Notes: generated by a model not told the origin, from the sequence alone. DNA of 64,000 nucleotides from Phocaeicola intestinalis (GCF_014837065.1 NZ_JACSPP010000014.1:1-64000); one strand, 5' to 3'; shown: positions 35,050-44,811, numbered from the stretch's first letter. Made by a program: numbers and translations.

Positions 35050-36357
35050 ATGGAGAGCATCATCAGCAAATCTGAAAGAGAGCAAATCATCGCTCTGATG
35101 AAAAGAGAAGTGGTTCCTGCCATCGGCTGTACCGAGCCTATTGCAGTAGCACTCTGCACAGCAAAAGCTACTGAGGCTTTGGGCTGTACACCCGAACATA
35201 TCAACGTCTATCTGAGTGCAAACATCCTGAAAAACGCGATGGGCGTAGGCATACCGGGTACGGGAATGATAGGTCTTCCCATCGCCATTGCATTGGGCGC
35301 ACTCATCGGCAAGTCGGAATACGGACTGGAAGTCTTAAAAGACTGCACACCCGAAGTTGTAGAAAAAGGAAAGGAAATGATAGCACGTCCCCAGTGCATC
35401 AACATCGCCTTAAAAGACGACATCGAGGAAAAACTATACATTGAAGTGACCTGTACAAACGGGAACAATGTAGCGACTGCCATCATCAGCGGCGGACATA
35501 CCAACTTTGTCTACTTATGCCGTAATGGAGAAGTGCAGCTCGACAAACGTACCGGCACCACCTCGGCCGAAGACGAAGAAACGGTCGACCTCACTTTACG
35601 CAAGGTGTTTGATTTCGCCACCACTGCCCCCATCGATGAAATACGCTTCATCCTCGAAGCCAAAAATCTGAACAAGGCTGCCGCCGAACAATCACTCAAA
35701 GGCTGTTATGGACACGGATTGGGACGTATGTTGTGCACTAACAAGAATGAAGAAAAGATTATGGGAAACAATACCTTCACCCACATCCTCTCGTACACCT
35801 CTGCCGCATGCGATGCCCGTATGGCAGGTGCAATGATACCCGTAATGAGTAATTCAGGAAGCGGAAACCAAGGCATATCTGCCACCCTTCCCGTAGTCAT
35901 CTTTGCCGAAGACACCCACGCCACCGAAGAACAGCTCATTCGTGCGCTGACGCTAAGCCACCTCACCGCTATTTACATCAAACAGAGCCTGGGCAAGCTT
36001 TCGGCGCTCTGCGGATGTGTAGTGGCAGCTACCGGAAGCAGCTGCGGCATCACCTACCTGATGGGAGGCAGCTACGCACAGGTGATGTACGCCGTGCAGA
36101 ATATGATTGCCACCCTCACCGGAATGATATGCGACGGGGCAAAGCCCAGCTGTGCCCTGAAAGTAACCAGCGGCGTATCTACTGCCGTGATGTCTGCCAT
36201 TATGGCTATGGACCAGAAGTGCGTCACTGCCGTAGAGGGCATCATCGAAGAGAACGTGAACCGGAGCATCCGCAACCTGACCCTCATCGGTTCGAAAGGC
36301 ATGAACGAGACCGACAAGATGGTGCTCGACATCATGACCCACAAACATTGTGATTAA
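35050..36357 (+). CDS. L-cysteine desulfidase-like protein (UPF0597/CyuA family)
   Basis: A cytosolic protein of 435 residues from ATG 35050. This start is preferred to the in-frame 34897 because a -7 element TACTTTTG lies at 35006-35013, inside the longer reading frame. It belongs to the UPF0597 / serine dehydratase alpha-like family, members of which (CyuA/YhaM, archaeal CdsB) split L-cysteine to pyruvate, ammonia and sulfide using an iron-sulfur cluster. Seen: PAIGCTEPIAVAL at the start, NAMGVGIPGTGMIGLPIA, NSGSGNQGISATLPV, and Cys residues near LCGCVVAATGSSCG and GMICDGAKPSC that fit cluster binding. Confidence 0.88.
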   Translation: MESIISKSEREQIIALMKREVVPAIGCTEPIAVALCTAKATEALGCTPEHINVYLSANILKNAMGVGIPGTGMIGLPIAIALGALIGKSEYGLEVLKDCTPEVVEKGKEMIARPQCINIALKDDIEEKLYIEVTCTNGNNVATAIISGGHTNFVYLCRNGEVQLDKRTGTTSAEDEETVDLTLRKVFDFATTAPIDEIRFILEAKNLNKAAAEQSLKGCYGHGLGRMLCTNKNEEKIMGNNTFTHILSYTSAACDARMAGAMIPVMSNSGSGNQGISATLPVVIFAEDTHATEEQLIRALTLSHLTAIYIKQSLGKLSALCGCVVAATGSSCGITYLMGGSYAQVMYAVQNMIATLTGMICDGAKPSCALKVTSGVSTAVMSAIMAMDQKCVTAVEGIIEENVNRSIRNLTLIGSKGMNETDKMVLDIMTHKHCD

Positions 36358-36359
36358 TC

Positions 36360-36460
36360 AGGTACTAGGAACTAGTTGACTAGGTACTAGGTTTTCAGAT
36401 ACCAAACATGCTCAAAGGTATTTAAAACCTAGTCAACTAGTACCTGGTCAACTAGTCAAC
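36360..36460. repeat. Word-like inverted repeat (ACTAGTTGACTAGGTACTAG family)
   Basis: GGTACTAGGAACTAGTTGAC and following words on the left are mirrored by AACCTAGTCAACTAGTACCT and following words on the right. The repeat fills the 109-bp gap between the stop codon at 36357 and the ATG at 36467. Confidence 0.8.
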
Positions 36461-36466
36461 TAAAAA

Positions 36467-37105
36467 ATGACACATCCGGCAGACTACATACAGCGGCTTA
36501 TCAGCGAAGGCGAACACGTGCATCAGGACTTCAAGTTCGAAATCTCCGATGCCCGGAAGATAGCCAAAAGCATCTCCGCCTTTGCCAATACCGAAGGAGG
36601 ACGCCTGCTGGTAGGAGTAAAAGACAACGGAAAGATAGCCGGCGTGCGCTCCGAAGAAGAAATCTACATGATAGAAGCCGCCGCCCAACGTTATTGCACG
36701 CCGCCCGTCGACCTGCATACCTATATATATAAGGTAGAAGGAAAAGATGTGCTGGAAGTGGTAATCGATGAAAGCCCGCGAAAACCCGTCTACGCCCTCG
36801 ATGCCGAAGAACGGCGGTGGGCATACGTCCGCATCAAGGACGAAAACATTCTGGCAAGCCCTATCCACCTGAACATCTGGCAGCACAACCGGCACGAGGA
36901 AAAGGTCATCATCGCCTACACCCAACGCGAACAACAAGTACTGAACCTGCTGGCACAACATCCTTGCCTCACCCTCAACCAATGCCAACGCCTCACCCGG
37001 ATGAACCGCAAGCTAATCACCAACCTCCTTGCCGACTTTATCCGCTTCGGACTGGTAGAGCAGGTATTCCATGAACACACGTTCTATTTCCGGTTGAAAG
37101 AGTAA
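36467..37105 (+). CDS. AlbA_2 (Schlafen-like) domain protein with C-terminal winged helix
   Basis: A 212-residue protein. The N-terminal half is an AlbA_2 putative DNA-binding / ATP-interacting domain: HQDFKFEISDARKIAKSISAFANTEGGRLLVGVKDNGKIAGV is the diagnostic stretch. The C-terminal 70 residues look like a winged helix (REQQVLNLLAQHPCLTLNQCQRLTRMNRKLITNLLADFIRFGLVEQV). Such proteins are common in Bacteroidetes and presumed regulatory; the target is unknown. Confidence 0.85.
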   Translation: MTHPADYIQRLISEGEHVHQDFKFEISDARKIAKSISAFANTEGGRLLVGVKDNGKIAGVRSEEEIYMIEAAAQRYCTPPVDLHTYIYKVEGKDVLEVVIDESPRKPVYALDAEERRWAYVRIKDENILASPIHLNIWQHNRHEEKVIIAYTQREQQVLNLLAQHPCLTLNQCQRLTRMNRKLITNLLADFIRFGLVEQVFHEHTFYFRLKE

Positions 37106-37511
37106 TGCCGTTATACTTCTCGCGGCATTAATTGGTGCATTTTATCGCTTGTCACCTTAAATCCACATGACTGCCTTGCTTGTAAGATTATTAAGAAGCT
37201 GTTTTGAATTTCTCCAAAAAGTTTTTCTTGGCTTGATGTATCCGTTTTCGTGTGTGCTTTGGGCGATTTTTTGGTCCTTTCCGCTCCTGTTCTTCGTCAG
37301 ATAGCCCGCTATCTTCCTCATCACAGAAGCGGAAATGCCTCAAAAACTCATCCCAAATCATCGCACGATAAATTCAAAACAGCTTCTAATCTTCATGCCG
37401 AAAGATTATTAATCTTCACGCTGTAAGATTAATAATCTTACAAACAATGCTGCTTATGGCGGAGAAACCAAAGCTTGCTTGTCATGGCGGATATTCACTA
37501 CTATTAATTAT
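37106..37511. other. Intergenic region with a MITE in a palindromic array
   Basis: After a short hairpin (AATGCCG / CGGCATT near 37103-37130) comes the array TGTAAGATTATTAA, interrupted by the 192-bp MITE, and then AAAGATTATTAATCTTC and GTAAGATTAATAATCTTAC at 37401-37440. The region separates the convergent AlbA_2 and LptD-like genes. No gene is seen. Confidence 0.7.
37195..37386. mobile_element. MITE-like element, long form (192 bp)
   Basis: The terminal inverted repeats are perfect: GAAGCTGTTTTGAATTT (37195-37211) and its complement (37370-37386). TAA flanks both sides (37192-37194, 37387-37389) as a target duplication, matching the TNA preference of IS5-group elements. The ends match those of the transposase-bearing element at 57610-58508 (16 of 17 positions), so that enzyme or a relative may have moved it. 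There is no coding capacity. Confidence 0.75.
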
Positions 37512-40265
37512 TTAGTACCACGTCACCTGGCTACCCGTATTGCTTCGCTGGTCCCACTTCAAGGCATCGGTCAACATACTGGAGTTGGCACGGATAGAGA
37601 AGTTATACGATGTGAACGGACCGAACACCAGGCCACAACTCATATTGAAGCAGTGCAGGTCACGAGTGATATTTACCGTAGTCATAGACATTTCTTTCGA
37701 GGTAAAGTCGTAACCACTCGAATACGTGATATTCCAACGGCTTCCTATCTTCACATTTCCCGAAATGTTCAACGAATGGGTCAAGGCATACGGATAACGC
37801 ATTTTCTTGATATTGATTTTACCACTGGTATTCTCGCGGATGCTATAACTGTAACTCAGGCTCAGGCTCCACGGCATATTGAATGCCAGATAACCGTCAG
37901 GGTCAAGTTTGGCATCTTCCGTCTTCCGGTTGGCTGTATTGTTTGTCTGGTCTGTACTTTCGCTATCCTCTTCGTCGCTATCCTCCTCTTCATCTTTTTT
38001 GTCCTTGTCTTTCTTGTCCTCGTCATCTCCTTTACCGAACAGTTTCTTGAATGTGTCATTGTTCAGAGTATATGAGAACGAGCCACTGTATCCCTGAAAA
38101 CGTCCGAAACGTCCGTACGACCATTCCGTGCGGTCGCTGGTCACCACATTTCCGTTTTCGTCAAATTTATAAGCATACGTGGCAAAGGTAGCATTCATAT
38201 TAAAGGTATAACTCTTGGTCAGCTTCAGACGGGCACTCATCGTCAGGTTGCTCCAGCGCTTTTGGGCTATATCATACGACAGATTTGCCGTCAGGTCATC
38301 AATCAGACTGATTTTCTTGTACCCCGTCGTATCCTTATCCGATGCCATCTTCATTTCCAGATTGTTTTTCAATGAGAATGCAACGGTTTGTGAAACCCCT
38401 TGTCCCGGTACACCATACGGCATACCTTCGAAAGGAGAATATTCTGTAGTCCGCACTTCGCCGTTTTCGTCTGTATAGGTATAAGTTTCATAATAACCGA
38501 ATTTTGATCTTCCAAAATCAGGCGTATACGTATAGCTCACAGTTGGCGTCACCACGTGACGGATGGTAATGTCCTTGCTCTTCCAAAACAACGGTTTGTA
38601 CATACCATACAGTTTGGTGTTCATCGACAATGACATATTATAATCATACACACGATTAAAACCGTTGATGGTGTCACGCACCTCTTCACGCCGCTGTTCA
38701 TCATAGCTGCGCATGATTTTCTTGGTATACCAACGCTCTGTATAGTCGAACGAAGGAGTAATGTTTATATAATTAAATAAGGTAAAGTTCGCCTCAATCG
38801 GGATATTGTGGCGCATACCGGTCTCCCATTGCGAGAACGGAGTTTTAAACAGCAGGTTATCCTTGGTGTCCACACTATTGGTCAAGGCACCCGTATATTG
38901 GAACGAAATTTTTTCGTACCAACGCTCGTTGCCCGCCGCCTTCTTGCGCTTGAAGGGGTAAATACGGCTCAACGAAATGTTTACATCAGGCAGTGTCATA
39001 TTCAGCGAAGAGTCGCGAGTGTTCTGCGTAATGTTGAACGTACTCGAAATATTCAATCCGATTTCAGGGAAATTGCGTGAGTAACTGATACTGGACGCTT
39101 TCGTATTATTGCTATACGAAGAAGGGTCATACAACGTACTCAAGCTGGAACGGTCGTAACTGCTGGTCGCAAAGTTCACACTTGCCGAGAACGAACTGTT
39201 CGGGTTTGCCTTAGAGTCCTGCCGGTGGCTCCACTGAATACGGAAGTCTTTCGACACGGCATAGTCGGGCATATTCTTCTCGCCTGTCTTTGTCACCAGA
39301 TAACTGGCATTAAAGTAACCGCTGTACTTATACCGTTTGTTATAATTCGATGCCACCGAAAGCCCCCACGAACCTTTGGTATAAATTTCACCCAACAGTT
39401 TCAGGTCCATCTTGTCGCTGATGGCAAAATAATATCCTCCGTCACGCAGGTAGAAACCACGGTTCATTTCGTCACCATACGTCGGCATGATGAATCCCGA
39501 AGAATAGCTGCTGCTGAAAGGAAAGAAACCGAACGGGATGGCAAGCGGCAACGGTACATCTTCTACCACCAACTGTGCCGGACCGAATACCACGTCTTTC
39601 TTAGGGCGCACTTTCGCCATCGAAAGCTTCAGGTAGAAGTGCGGATGCTCGTGATTGTCGCACGTCGTATACTTGCCTTCCGTCATATAGATTTCATCAT
39701 CCGCCCCTTTTTTGGCATTCACGCTGGTCACATAGCCCTCGCCTTGTTGGGTGATGATATCGTTGATAAAACCTTTCTTGGTCTTGAAATTATAACGCAT
39801 CGTTTTCGATTCGTAAGGTGTCTCGCCATCCTTGAATATCGGAGTGCCCGAACTTACACCAGCCGTATCCACCACTCCTTCGGCAAATACCGTACTGCTA
39901 TCCATATTCATCGAAATCTTTGCCGAAGTCAGTTCGATGTTCTGATAATTCACCTTACCGTTACCATACAAATGGGCATACCCTCCCTTTGTAAAGACTA
40001 TAGAATCACTTGCTTCGTAAATTACCGGAGCGTCCAGCGGTTCTTTTTTCGAACTGTCGGCTGCCAGCGAATCGGCCATAAGGCTGTCTCTCATCAACGA
40101 ATCAAGCTGTAACGAATCCGCTTGCAAAGAATCTGTACGAAGCTCTGTATTGTTTTTTCGTGCGCGCTTTCCCTTGGCACGCTGAGCCTCAGCGTACAAT
40201 GAGAAAAAGCAGCTCACGAAAAACAGAAGCAAAAACGAGTATGTGGTTTTCTTAAATGACGTCAT
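37512..40265 (-). CDS. lptD: LptD-like LPS-assembly outer-membrane protein
   Basis: A 917-residue protein with a signal peptide (FLLLFFVSCFFSLYAEAQ). After a low-complexity linker of DSLxxDSLxxDSL repeats (about residues 45-70) comes an OstA/LptA-like beta-jelly-roll (APVIYEASDSIVFTKGGYAHLYGNGKVNYQNIELTSAKISM), then a large beta-barrel rich in aromatic strands that ends in SQVTWY. This is the Bacteroidetes form of LptD, which inserts lipopolysaccharide into the outer leaflet. A very acidic/basic segment (KDKDKKDEEEDSDEEDSES), probably a surface or periplasmic loop, interrupts the barrel. The symbol follows the family, not experiment. Confidence 0.85.
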   Translation of the reverse strand: MTSFKKTTYSFLLLFFVSCFFSLYAEAQRAKGKRARKNNTELRTDSLQADSLQLDSLMRDSLMADSLAADSSKKEPLDAPVIYEASDSIVFTKGGYAHLYGNGKVNYQNIELTSAKISMNMDSSTVFAEGVVDTAGVSSGTPIFKDGETPYESKTMRYNFKTKKGFINDIITQQGEGYVTSVNAKKGADDEIYMTEGKYTTCDNHEHPHFYLKLSMAKVRPKKDVVFGPAQLVVEDVPLPLAIPFGFFPFSSSYSSGFIMPTYGDEMNRGFYLRDGGYYFAISDKMDLKLLGEIYTKGSWGLSVASNYNKRYKYSGYFNASYLVTKTGEKNMPDYAVSKDFRIQWSHRQDSKANPNSSFSASVNFATSSYDRSSLSTLYDPSSYSNNTKASSISYSRNFPEIGLNISSTFNITQNTRDSSLNMTLPDVNISLSRIYPFKRKKAAGNERWYEKISFQYTGALTNSVDTKDNLLFKTPFSQWETGMRHNIPIEANFTLFNYINITPSFDYTERWYTKKIMRSYDEQRREEVRDTINGFNRVYDYNMSLSMNTKLYGMYKPLFWKSKDITIRHVVTPTVSYTYTPDFGRSKFGYYETYTYTDENGEVRTTEYSPFEGMPYGVPGQGVSQTVAFSLKNNLEMKMASDKDTTGYKKISLIDDLTANLSYDIAQKRWSNLTMSARLKLTKSYTFNMNATFATYAYKFDENGNVVTSDRTEWSYGRFGRFQGYSGSFSYTLNNDTFKKLFGKGDDEDKKDKDKKDEEEDSDEEDSESTDQTNNTANRKTEDAKLDPDGYLAFNMPWSLSLSYSYSIRENTSGKINIKKMRYPYALTHSLNISGNVKIGSRWNITYSSGYDFTSKEMSMTTVNITRDLHCFNMSCGLVFGPFTSYNFSIRANSSMLTDALKWDQRSNTGSQVTWY

Positions 40266-40353
40266 TCACTCTTTTTTTACACAATGCGCTGCAAAAGTAA
40301 GCATTATCCTGTAAATAAACACAGAAGCCTTTGTTTTTAATGTATTTTTAAGA

Positions 40354-40890
40354 CTATAAAAAAAGCTCGCACCAATGGTCGAAACGCACGGCACCTTCTT
40401 CTCCGTGCTTAGCAACACTCTTGCGTGCCTTATCAAGGCTCTTTTCCTTGTCTAGTTTGGTCTTCGAAAAAAACTTGTCTGCAAAACAGATTATCTGTTC
40501 TTCCATACTCACCGGCAACATGTCACGATGTGGCAAAGGTAAACCACGGTCGAGGATATTCTGCAGAGAAAGACCGGCACCGGTATGCCGTTCGCATACC
40601 AGAGCATGACGCGGAAAACCTTCCTTACGCACCAAATCTGCTCCCAAATATCCGTGGCAGATATACGGATAAGTACCAAAACACTGAATGTCAGGAGCAT
40701 CGGTCTGGAATATGCCAATATCGTGCAGCACCGCCGCCTCACCAATAAAAGCCAAGTCTAGATTCAGTTCAGGATGTTTCTGTGCCAAAGCCAGCGCCTT
40801 GTCGGCAACCGAACGGCTATGTACCAGCAGGATATGCTTCAATTCATTATCTTCCGGATAAAATTTATCAATCAATGCGAATGGATTCAT
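40354..40890 (-). CDS. HD-domain metal-dependent phosphohydrolase
   Basis: A 178-residue cytosolic protein. The HD motif is seen as LLVHSRSVADKALALAQ (first His) and AAVLHDIG (His-Asp), followed by CHGYLGADLVR, CERHTGAG and ICFADKFFSKT (last Asp). This is the pattern of short YqeK/HDIG-type hydrolases. The substrate is unknown. It is transcribed leftward, divergent from the NamZ-like gene, with 56 bp between their start codons. Confidence 0.88.
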   Translation of the reverse strand: MNPFALIDKFYPEDNELKHILLVHSRSVADKALALAQKHPELNLDLAFIGEAAVLHDIGIFQTDAPDIQCFGTYPYICHGYLGADLVRKEGFPRHALVCERHTGAGLSLQNILDRGLPLPHRDMLPVSMEEQIICFADKFFSKTKLDKEKSLDKARKSVAKHGEEGAVRFDHWCELFL

Positions 40891-40946
40891 ATACTTATTT
40901 TATTATATTTGTAACACGCGAAATTACAAAAAAATATTCATCCGTT

Positions 40947-42122
40947 ATGAAATATCGATTATTATTCCTGTTTTTCATCTGTTGGAGCGTGTCAACTGCT
41001 CTCACCTCACTCTATGCCCAAGTACGTACTGGAGCCGAACAGACCGGACTGTACCTGCACTTGCTCAGAGGGAAACATGTATCACTGGTAGTCAACCAGA
41101 CTTCTCTTATCGGAAAGACGCACTTGCTCGATTCCCTGTTATCGCAAAACATACAAGTAACATCCATCTTCGCTCCCGAACACGGAATACGGGGAGAAGC
41201 AGATGCCGGAGCCATCGTCAAAGATGGAAAAGACGCACGCAGCGGCATTCCGGTTCTCTCTCTTTATGGCAAGGACAAGAAACCCCGAAACGACCAATTA
41301 AAAGATACCGATATCATCGTATTCGATATTCAGGATGTAGGTGCACGCTTCTTTACCTACATCAGTACTTTATACTATGTGATGCAAGCTTGCGCCGAAA
41401 ACGGGAAAGAACTGATTGTATTGGACCGGCCGAATCCGTGCGACTATGTAGACGGACCTGTATTGCAACCGAAGTTCAAGAGCTTCGTAGGGATGCTTCC
41501 CATTCCGGTATTACACGGATGTACGGTAGGAGAAATCGCCCAAATGATCAACGGCGAAGGGTGGTTGGGGAATGGCTTGCATTGCAGACTGAGAATAATC
41601 CCTGTCGCAGGCTGGCATCACGGACAGCCCTATTCGCTTCCCGTCAAGCCCTCGCCTAACCTGCCCAACGATCAAGCCGTCGCACTTTATGCCTCCCTTT
41701 GTCCTTTCGAAGGTACATCGGTAAGTATAGGACGCGGTACCCCTTTCCCATTTCAAGTAATCGGGAATCCCACGCTCAAGACCTGCACATTCCGTTTTAT
41801 GCCTCGCCCGTTAAAAGGTTCGGATATGAACCCGTTGCATAAAAACACCTATTGTTACGGTTCAGACTTGCGGCACACAGAAGCACCTGAAGGCTTTTCT
41901 TTAAAATACATCCTTGAAATTTACCGGCTTTACCGGAATAATCCAAAAGGCTTCTTCACCCGTCCCCATTGGTTTGACCTGCTGATGGGCACCGACAGTG
42001 TGCGGATGGACATACTGAAAGGAAAATCTGAAGCTGAAATCCGTACAGCGTGGCAACCCGCCCTCCAGCAATATAAAACCATGCGGAAAAATTATCTTCT
42101 CTATCATGATTATACTAATTGA
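40947..42122 (+). CDS. NamZ-like exo-beta-N-acetylmuramidase (DUF1343, GH171)
   Basis: A protein of about 391 residues with a signal peptide (YRLLFLFFICWSVSTALTSLYAQ). The DUF1343 family (GH171) includes the exo-muramidase NamZ, which releases terminal N-acetylmuramic acid from peptidoglycan fragments. Seen: VSLVVNQTSLIG, SIFAPEHGIRGEADAG with the conserved Glu-His pair, FDIQDVGARFFTYISTL, VLDRPNPCDYVDGP, KPSPNLPNDQAVALY and FEGTSVSIGRGTPFPF. Start chosen at ATG 40947, after a -7 element TATATTTG at 40914-40921. Confidence 0.88.
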   Translation: MKYRLLFLFFICWSVSTALTSLYAQVRTGAEQTGLYLHLLRGKHVSLVVNQTSLIGKTHLLDSLLSQNIQVTSIFAPEHGIRGEADAGAIVKDGKDARSGIPVLSLYGKDKKPRNDQLKDTDIIVFDIQDVGARFFTYISTLYYVMQACAENGKELIVLDRPNPCDYVDGPVLQPKFKSFVGMLPIPVLHGCTVGEIAQMINGEGWLGNGLHCRLRIIPVAGWHHGQPYSLPVKPSPNLPNDQAVALYASLCPFEGTSVSIGRGTPFPFQVIGNPTLKTCTFRFMPRPLKGSDMNPLHKNTYCYGSDLRHTEAPEGFSLKYILEIYRLYRNNPKGFFTRPHWFDLLMGTDSVRMDILKGKSEAEIRTAWQPALQQYKTMRKNYLLYHDYTN

Positions 42123-42183
42123 ATCCGCAAACATCCCATACGATACGCCCCTACAGCCAATTGGGTAAAGTGCGGATATGCAT
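42121..42183. repeat. GAATCCGCA...TGCGGATAT element, copy 1
   Basis: GAATCCGCAAACATCCC, then CTACAGCCAATTGGGTAAAG, then TGCGGATATGCAT. The second copy at 49633-49682 has the same blocks without a 13-bp insert. The ends can pair (GAATCCGCA with TGCGGATAT). It is unrelated to the flanking genes. Confidence 0.65.
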
Positions 42184-42200
42184 AAATCTTTATTGCCCAT

Positions 42201-42233
42201 ATTGCCTGTTCGCCGGAGAAATGACTACCTTTG
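42201..42233 (+). promoter_or_regulatory. Promoter of the EamA transporter gene
   Basis: ATTG at 42201-42204 and TACCTTTG at 42226-42233 are 21 bp apart, 20 bp before the ATG. Confidence 0.55.
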
Positions 42234-42253
42234 CACCGGAAAACAGTTAAACG

Positions 42254-43135
42254 ATGAAAGAAGCTTTACTTAAACTCCACCTGTCGGTGCTGATAGCAGG
42301 TGGTACGGGAGTGTTCGGGCGTGTGATTACGTTGAACGAAGGACTGCTGGTGTGGTACCGGCTGCTGCTTGCCACACTGATGTTTTATGCCGTGTTGTTT
42401 GTTTTAGACAAATTACGCAAGGTGCAACGGCGGGATGCGGTACGGATTGCTGCGACGGGTGTGCTGCTTGCCTTGCACTGGCTGTTCTTCTACGGCAGCA
42501 TCAAGGCATCGAATGTGTCTATCGGAGTGGTCTGCCTCTCGCTAATGAGCTTCTTTACCGCCCTGTTCGACCCGCTTATCAACCGACACCGGGTATCGGC
42601 AAGCGAGGTGCTGTTCAGCCTGATAGGTGTGGCGGGCATCGTGCTGATATTCCATTTCGATACCCGTTACCGTGTGGGCATCCTAATGGGCATCCTCTCG
42701 TCGGCACTGGCTTCGCTCTTCACCATCTGCAACAAGCGGGTAGCGTCTGATTATCCGTCGGGCACTGTGCTGCTCTATGAAATGGGAGGAGGTTTCGCAG
42801 GGCTGAGCCTGCTGCTGCCCTTCTACCTGCATTTCTTTCCGGTTACGTCGCTCGTGCCTTCTGCCGCCGACTGGGGGAGCCTGCTGGCATTGGCTTCGCT
42901 CTGTACGGTATGCCTGTACATCCTGCAGATACAGGTTCTGAAGCGGATTTCGGCGTTCACGTTCAACCTGACCTACAACCTGGAGCCTATCTACAGCATC
43001 ATCCTTGCCATGATTATCTTCGGCGAAGCGAAAGACCTGAACGCAAGTTTTTATGCCGGGCTGGGGATGATATTCCTGTCGGTGGTGATGCAGACCCTGC
43101 GGATAATAACAAAAGTAAAAAAACAAAAGTGTTAA
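42254..43135 (+). CDS. EamA/DMT family transporter
   Basis: A 293-residue inner-membrane protein with ten hydrophobic segments in two EamA repeats, the drug/metabolite transporter layout. The first repeat has LSVLIAGGTGVFGRVI and ALHWLFFYGSIKASNVSIGVV; the second has SSALASLFTICNKRVA and FNLTYNLEPIYSIILAMIIFGEA, the usual EP(I/V)Y motif. The substrate is unknown. It is followed 56 bp later by the ravA-like gene. Confidence 0.88.
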   Translation: MKEALLKLHLSVLIAGGTGVFGRVITLNEGLLVWYRLLLATLMFYAVLFVLDKLRKVQRRDAVRIAATGVLLALHWLFFYGSIKASNVSIGVVCLSLMSFFTALFDPLINRHRVSASEVLFSLIGVAGIVLIFHFDTRYRVGILMGILSSALASLFTICNKRVASDYPSGTVLLYEMGGGFAGLSLLLPFYLHFFPVTSLVPSAADWGSLLALASLCTVCLYILQIQVLKRISAFTFNLTYNLEPIYSIILAMIIFGEAKDLNASFYAGLGMIFLSVVMQTLRIITKVKKQKC

Positions 43136-43191
43136 AGCCAACAGGCAAAATGCCGGTTTTACAGAAGCACCGGCTTAACTCCTTTACAAAT

Positions 43192-44811
43192 ATGGAAAAT
43201 CTGACACAACGCATCCGGCTATTGCTGGAAGCATTAAACGAACGAGTATTCGGCAAAGAGCATATCATAAGCCTGTCACTACTATCGGCAGTGGCAGGCG
43301 AAAGCATCTTCCTGCTCGGTCCTCCGGGAGTAGCAAAAAGTATGGTGGCGCGACGATTGAAGCTAGCATTCCGCAATGCGGGTTCATTTGATTACCTGAT
43401 GTCGCGCTTCAGTACCCCCGATGAAATCTTCGGTCCGGTTTCCATCTCGAAATTGAAAGACCGCGACACGTACGAACGGATGACAGAAGGCTATTTGCCT
43501 ACTGCTACCATTGCTTTTCTGGACGAAATCTGGAAGGCAGGACCAGCTATACAGAATGCCCTGCTGACCATTCTGAACGAGAAAATATATCGCAACGGCA
43601 ACCATACTTTCCGGGTACCGCTGAAAGGGCTGGTGGCTGCCTCTAACGAATTGCCTGCCTCAGGACAGGGACTGGACGCCTTGTGGGACCGCTTCCTGGT
43701 GCGGATGCTGGTGACAGGCATAACCGACCAGTCTGACTTCGACCGTATGATAGCTTCGCCAGACGAAAGCGAACCTTGTGTTAATACCGCCTTGCAAATA
43801 GAAGAACAAGAATATGAGACATGGCAAGGCAAAATCGGCTCAATCAGCATCCACTATTCCATTTTCGAAGTGATACATACGTTGAAAGAAAAAATAGAAG
43901 ACCACAACCACAAACTACAGAATGCCGAATCGACGGAGCAACCTCTGTATGTGTCCGACCGCAGGTGGAAAAAACTGGTGAAGCTGCTACGTACATCGGC
44001 TTTCCTGAACGGTTCGGACACCATACGCCTGACCGACTGCCTGTTGTTACGCCATTGCCTGTGGAACGAGGTATCACAGCTGGAGGAAATAAATGAGATG
44101 GTAACAGACGCCATTCGGATGAGCGCCGAAGGGTATCTGTTGAACCTGCAGGGCTTGCACAGGGAGATGGAAGCTCTGAAAGATGAGCTGTCATCGGCAG
44201 CAGCCGTGCACGAAAACCGAGATCCGGGACTGCTGTTGGTCGACTCGTATTATCACCAGATAGACAAAGTGCGGCTGGCAGGAAGATTGCTGATGTTTGC
44301 ATCCGACTATCAGTCGCTCGACACCATCGGGAAACTGTTCTACCTGCACAAAGACAAGTATAAGAGCCAGTGTTTTATCTTGAAGCGCTACGACCTGTCG
44401 ATGCGGAACAAGGTGCCGCAGCATAAAATCTATTCGCTGCGCAAGGGCAACCGCTCGGTCTTTATCAATGATTACGAATATCCATTGGTGTGTGTGCCCG
44501 GTTGTGAACCGCTGCCACCACAAGCCGCAGGGACGGACAAGGAAAAGCTGGAGGAACGCTTCTGCCAGCTGAACGACTTATTGCTACGGGTGGAAGGAGG
44601 ATGCAAAGACTTTTATACACAAGAATTGGCATATGCAGACCGGCACCTGTTCCTGAACGAGCAGGAACGAGACATCATACGGGGATTGCTGGAACATCAG
44701 CAGACATCGGTAGCAGATTATCGGAACGAACTAAACGAACTGGAACATGCATATCGGGAAGAGAACACGGAATATCCGTCTGAAAACATTGAAGGCAATC
44801 TATTTGGCTGA
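43192..44811 (+). CDS. ravA: RavA-like MoxR-group AAA+ ATPase
   Basis: A 539-residue ATPase from ATG 43192. RavA belongs to the MoxR branch of AAA+ chaperone-like ATPases and works with the VWA protein ViaA. Seen: VFGKEHIISLSLLSAVAGE, Walker A LLGPPGVAKSM, the RavA hallmark SRFSTPDEIFGPVSISKLKD, Walker B IAFLDEIWKAGPAIQNALLTILNE, and ALWDRFLVRM (arginine finger region). The rest is helical. The gene overlaps the following viaA-like frame by 65 bp, so the two are translationally linked. Confidence 0.9.
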   Translation: MENLTQRIRLLLEALNERVFGKEHIISLSLLSAVAGESIFLLGPPGVAKSMVARRLKLAFRNAGSFDYLMSRFSTPDEIFGPVSISKLKDRDTYERMTEGYLPTATIAFLDEIWKAGPAIQNALLTILNEKIYRNGNHTFRVPLKGLVAASNELPASGQGLDALWDRFLVRMLVTGITDQSDFDRMIASPDESEPCVNTALQIEEQEYETWQGKIGSISIHYSIFEVIHTLKEKIEDHNHKLQNAESTEQPLYVSDRRWKKLVKLLRTSAFLNGSDTIRLTDCLLLRHCLWNEVSQLEEINEMVTDAIRMSAEGYLLNLQGLHREMEALKDELSSAAAVHENRDPGLLLVDSYYHQIDKVRLAGRLLMFASDYQSLDTIGKLFYLHKDKYKSQCFILKRYDLSMRNKVPQHKIYSLRKGNRSVFINDYEYPLVCVPGCEPLPPQAAGTDKEKLEERFCQLNDLLLRVEGGCKDFYTQELAYADRHLFLNEQERDIIRGLLEHQQTSVADYRNELNELEHAYREENTEYPSENIEGNLFG

